64,000 nt of DNA from Pseudomonas viridiflava (lineage in GTDB: Bacteria; Pseudomonadota; Gammaproteobacteria; Pseudomonadales; Pseudomonadaceae), in assembly GCF_900590755.1 (NCBI RefSeq), contig NZ_UUOC01000008.1, forward strand, positions 1 through 64,000. The letters are read 5' to 3'. Shown here piece by piece: positions 61,502 through 64,000 of the stretch (its first letter is position 1; each line of letters starts with the position of its first letter). The position numbers and the translations under genes were made by a program. The notes beneath the pieces are model-generated. The model was given only the letters and a program-made list of their open reading frames with translations, did no database searches and had not been told where the DNA came from.

Positions 61502-62497
61502 TCATGGCAAAAGACGTAACAACTGCGAATCAAACCAGCTGACAAAAGCGTTGGACGGCACTGCATCCACAGCCAGATACCACCAGTCGTCCGCCGCAAA
61601 GGGCCGGCATTTCACGGCATCCTTCTCGGTCATGACTAACGGCAGCGCTGGAGTAAAAGTCAGCGACTGAGCGCTGAAAACGGCATGGTCGGCGAACGCA
61701 TGAGCGATTGGCCGCCAGTGTAGCCCTTCGAGGGTATTGAAGAAACGTTGCGGATTGCCGATCCCGGCCACGGCATGCACGGCTTGACCCGGCGCAAAGA
61801 AATCCACTGATTTGCGCTCGCCGCTGCGCAGATTGACCAGGGCCGACGGCTTGAGCTGGAAGGCATATCCGTCATCCCGATCAGCACTGGCGCCGTTGTA
61901 GAGCAGCGCATCGACGCTTTGCAGGCGCTCCACTGGCTCGCGCAACGGCCCTGCCGGCAGACAGCGCCGGTTACCCAGCCCACGAGCGGCATCAATCAGC
62001 ACCAGCTCAAGGTCACGAGCCAGCCGGTAATGCTGCAGGCCATCGTCGGAAAGAATCAGATCCAACGGTTCGCTGTCGAGCAAGGCTTTGACTGCACGAC
62101 TGCGGTCCGGGTCGATCATCATTGGCACGCCGCTGCGCTGCACAATCAACAACGGCTCATCGCCCGCCTGACTGGCACTTTGCTCGGCAGTGACCCGCCA
62201 CGGCAAGCTCGGCGGTTTGGCGCCATAGCCGCGGCTGACCACGCCCACCCGCAGGCCCTGCTGGCGACAGTGCTCGATCATCCACAGGATCAGCGGCGTC
62301 TTGCCGGTGCCGCCGATGGTGATATTGCCCACCACGACGACCGGCACCGGCGCTTTGTAGATTTCGCCCTGCCCTGCCAGGAAACGCTCGCGCTTGCCAT
62401 TGACGACCCGGCGGTAAAGGCTTTCCAGCGGACGCAACAGCGTCAGCGCCGGATGGCCGGTGTACCAGGCATTAAGCAAGCGGTCAGAAAGTGACAT
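61502..62497 (-). CDS. lpxK: Tetraacyldisaccharide 4'-kinase
   Basis: This inner-membrane-bound P-loop kinase of 331 residues adds the 4'-phosphate of lipid A. Its motifs are [20 protein letters not shown] (Walker A, near residue 52), VVSRGYGAK near residue 86, and [20 protein letters not shown] near residue 155. Its ATG overlaps the exbD stop by one base (TGATG). Confidence 0.96.
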   Translation of the reverse strand: MSLSDRLLNAWYTGHPALTLLRPLESLYRRVVNGKRERFLAGQGEIYKAPVPVVVVGNITIGGTGKTPLILWMIEHCRQQGLRVGVVSRGYGAKPPSLPWRVTAEQSASQAGDEPLLIVQRSGVPMMIDPDRSRAVKALLDSEPLDLILSDDGLQHYRLARDLELVLIDAARGLGNRRCLPAGPLREPVERLQSVDALLYNGASADRDDGYAFQLKPSALVNLRSGERKSVDFFAPGQAVHAVAGIGNPQRFFNTLEGLHWRPIAHAFADHAVFSAQSLTFTPALPLVMTEKDAVKCRPFAADDWWYLAVDAVPSNAFVSWFDSQLLRLLP

Positions 62498-62928
62498 CAG
62501 TTAGCCGATGTGGCTTCAACGGTGGTCATGCGCAAATGGCTGAAGCCCAGTTTGCCAGCCGCATCCATCGCGGTGATCACTGCCTGATGCGGGGTCTTGC
62601 CATCAGCGCTGATCGACAGCGGCAAGCTGGTGTCACCGGCCGACTCGCGCTGCAAGGCATCGATCAGCGTGGGCAGATCGTTCTTGGGCAGCAGTTGATT
62701 GTTCAGCGAAAAGACCCCGTCGGCATTGATGGTGATGTCCAGATGCTTGAGATCGGCATCGGTTTCCGGTGTTCCGGTGACCGCCTGGGGCAGATCCACG
62801 CGCAATTGGGTTTCGCGGGTGAAGGTGGTGGTCACGATAAAAAACAGCAGCAGGATGAATACCACATCAATCAACGAAACGAGGTTGATGTCGATATTCT
62901 CCCTGACCTTACGGCGACGAAACTTCAC
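62497..62928 (-). CDS. exbD: ExbD/TolR-family biopolymer transport protein
   Basis: This 143-residue protein has one TM helix (about residues 14-36) starting at [19 protein letters not shown], with the proton-path Asp in LIDVV, and a periplasmic domain. With the ExbB-like protein it forms a proton-driven motor. This pair lies before lpxK in Pseudomonas and is distinct from the tolQRA operon; its partner substrate is unknown. Confidence 0.92.
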   Translation of the reverse strand: MKFRRRKVRENIDINLVSLIDVVFILLLFFIVTTTFTRETQLRVDLPQAVTGTPETDADLKHLDITINADGVFSLNNQLLPKNDLPTLIDALQRESAGDTSLPLSISADGKTPHQAVITAMDAAGKLGFSHLRMTTVEATSAN

Positions 62929-63599
62929 TTCTTGCGACCCTCGCCACGGGCTTGCAGCTTGAGTGCTGCTTTGGGGTCGTTCAGATCTACATCACGGTCG
63001 CCCTGCACCACTTCCACCAGCTTGATGGCTTCCTGCTCCATGCCGACCACCAGTTCATCGACCCGGCTTTGCAGGTAGCGATGGAAGAAGATCGCGGGGA
63101 TGGCGACGATCAGGCCCGATGCGGTACAGATCAGGGCCTTGGAAATACCACCGGCCAGCACCGATGCATTGGCGGTGTTACCGGTAGCATTGAACGAGCC
63201 GAAGATATCGATCATGCCCAGCACGGTGCCGAGCAAGCCCAGCAACGGCGCCATGGCGGCAATGGAACCCAGGGCGCTCAAATAGCGCTCAAGGTCATGA
63301 ATGACCCGGGCGGCGGCTTCTTCGATGCACTCCTTCATGATCTCGCGACCATGGCGGGAATTGGCCAGACCGGCGGCAAGGATTTCACCCAGCGGCGAAT
63401 CGGCGCGCAGCTCCTTGAGCTTCTCGCTGTCGAGTTTTTTGTCCTGGATCCACCGCCATACCTGCCCCAGCAAATGCGGCGGTGTAATACGGCTGGCTCG
63501 CAGGGTCCACAGACGCTCGATGATGATGCCGACCGCGGCAATGGAACTCAGAATGATCGGCAGCATCATCCAGCCGCCAGATTTGACCAGTTCCCACAC
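62925..63599 (-). CDS. exbB: ExbB/TolQ-family proton channel protein
   Basis: This 224-residue inner-membrane protein has TM helices near residues 12-30, 115-140 and 155-180, and the family stretch SIAAMAPLLGLLGTVLGMIDIF followed by SKALICTASGLIVAIPAI. It starts with GTG (MWELVKSGGWMMLPII) and overlaps exbD by 4 bases. The pair lies between comEC and lpxK, as PA2983/PA2982 in P. aeruginosa. Confidence 0.93.
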   Translation of the reverse strand: MWELVKSGGWMMLPIILSSIAAVGIIIERLWTLRASRITPPHLLGQVWRWIQDKKLDSEKLKELRADSPLGEILAAGLANSRHGREIMKECIEEAAARVIHDLERYLSALGSIAAMAPLLGLLGTVLGMIDIFGSFNATGNTANASVLAGGISKALICTASGLIVAIPAIFFHRYLQSRVDELVVGMEQEAIKLVEVVQGDRDVDLNDPKAALKLQARGEGRKK

Positions 63600-63667
63600 A
63601 GTGACGACCCCCTCGGAAAAGTGGGCGCAACTCTAACATAGGGTCAGCGCCACATCGAAGTTTGCGA

Positions 63668-64000
63668 TCAATATCCTTGATTGAAGCCTTGATTGAGGTC
63701 ACGCCAGAAGCGCCTTTGCTGCCGTTGCGACTGCGGCTGCCCGAAGGTGCCCAGTTGCAGATTGATCGCCCCCAGTTCGGCGCTGTCATAGGCGCGAATG
63801 CCCAGCCAGCCGTACCGTGCCATGACCATGGGATGCGGATGACCGAAGGCATTGTTGCGTCCTCGGGAAATCAAAACACCCTGAGGCCCGACGGCCTGGA
63901 GAAAAGTTTTCGAGGAGGAGGTACGGCTGCCGTGATGCGGCGCCTGCAACCAGTGCGCACGCAAATCGAAGCCGCTGGCAATCATCGCGCGCTCGGCATC
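63668..64000 (-). CDS. comEC: ComEC/Rec2 family DNA uptake channel protein, C-terminal part
   Basis: Only the C-terminal 110 residues are in the window; the gene continues past the right end. It contains the terminal part of the metallo-beta-lactamase domain, with APHHGSRTSSSKTFLQAV and NAFGHPHPMVMARYGWLG. ComEC forms the inner-membrane channel for DNA uptake during transformation. It lies upstream of exbB, as PA2984. Competence itself cannot be judged here. Confidence 0.88.
   Translation of the reverse strand, partial: DAERAMIASGFDLRAHWLQAPHHGSRTSSSKTFLQAVGPQGVLISRGRNNAFGHPHPMVMARYGWLGIRAYDSAELGAINLQLGTFGQPQSQRQQRRFWRDLNQGFNQGY

Overview
The window is chromosomal DNA of a fluorescent-type Pseudomonas (P. 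fluorescens / P. syringae side of the genus; I do not assign a species). The reasons are the gene order of two housekeeping blocks that match the known order in P. aeruginosa and P. putida (usg-fimV-truA-trpF-accD-folC-dedD-cvpA-purF-metZ, and rgsA-tatD-pilZ-holB-tmk-mltG-pabC-fabF-acpP-fabG-fabD-plsX-rpmF-yceD / maf-sppA / rluC / rne), the many Pseudomonas-type REP palindromes, and the high-GC codon use throughout. There is no rRNA, integrase, transposase, prophage or CRISPR.

Layout. 1-9900 is accessory metabolism with many REPs: fadH (-), katG (+), a membrane-anchored nitrilase-fold protein without the catalytic Cys followed by an AraC regulator, a 28-residue acidic mini-gene, and ilvA preceded by what reads as a complete ribosome-mediated attenuator (Ile-rich leader peptide plus three mutually exclusive hairpins). 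9900-10750 is a DUF2242 lipoprotein. 10998-19648 is a catabolic cluster: DHDPS-family lyase, Fe-dependent alcohol dehydrogenase, DUF1537 acid-sugar kinase, PdxA2-type dehydrogenase, sodium:solute symporter and a cytosolic BNR propeller, nearly all overlapping or closely spaced, followed after a REP by an SDR and a DeoR regulator. It looks like an uncharacterised acid-sugar (glycoside) pathway ending in a DHAP-type product, and is the best candidate for an undescribed system. 19991-24000 holds a chemoreceptor, a LysR regulator and a divergent MBL-fold secreted protein with a degenerate metal motif.

24198-24978 is a duplicated tRNA-Val/tRNA-Asp cluster (five tRNAs, two promoters, two terminators). 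25155-38072 is the metZ-purF-cvpA-dedD-folC-accD-trpF-truA-fimV-usg block, all on the minus strand. 38152-50984 is mostly minus strand: DUF1285, DUF4823 lipoprotein and TetR genes, a plus-strand RgsA-like small RNA, then the TatD/PilZ/HolB/Tmk/MltG/PabC and fatty-acid synthesis genes to the ribosomal protein L32 and YceD. 51090-58384 holds maf (+), sppA, a HAD phosphatase and rluC (-), then rne (+) with its own sigma70-like promoter and a leader of about 650 nt. 58884-64000 is a minus-strand cell-envelope block: MobA-like nucleotidyltransferase, murB, kdsB, Trm112-like protein, lpxK, exbD/tolR-like, exbB/tolQ-like and the C-terminal end of comEC.

The housekeeping blocks couple one-carbon/purine, methionine and tryptophan enzymes with the first fatty-acid step (accD), fatty-acid elongation (fabD/G/F, acpP, plsX), type IV pilus control (fimV, pilZ), replication (holB, tmk), RNA turnover (rne) and LPS/peptidoglycan precursors (kdsB, lpxK, murB, mltG). 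Identifications are from reading translated sequence and remembered family motifs; no database search was run.
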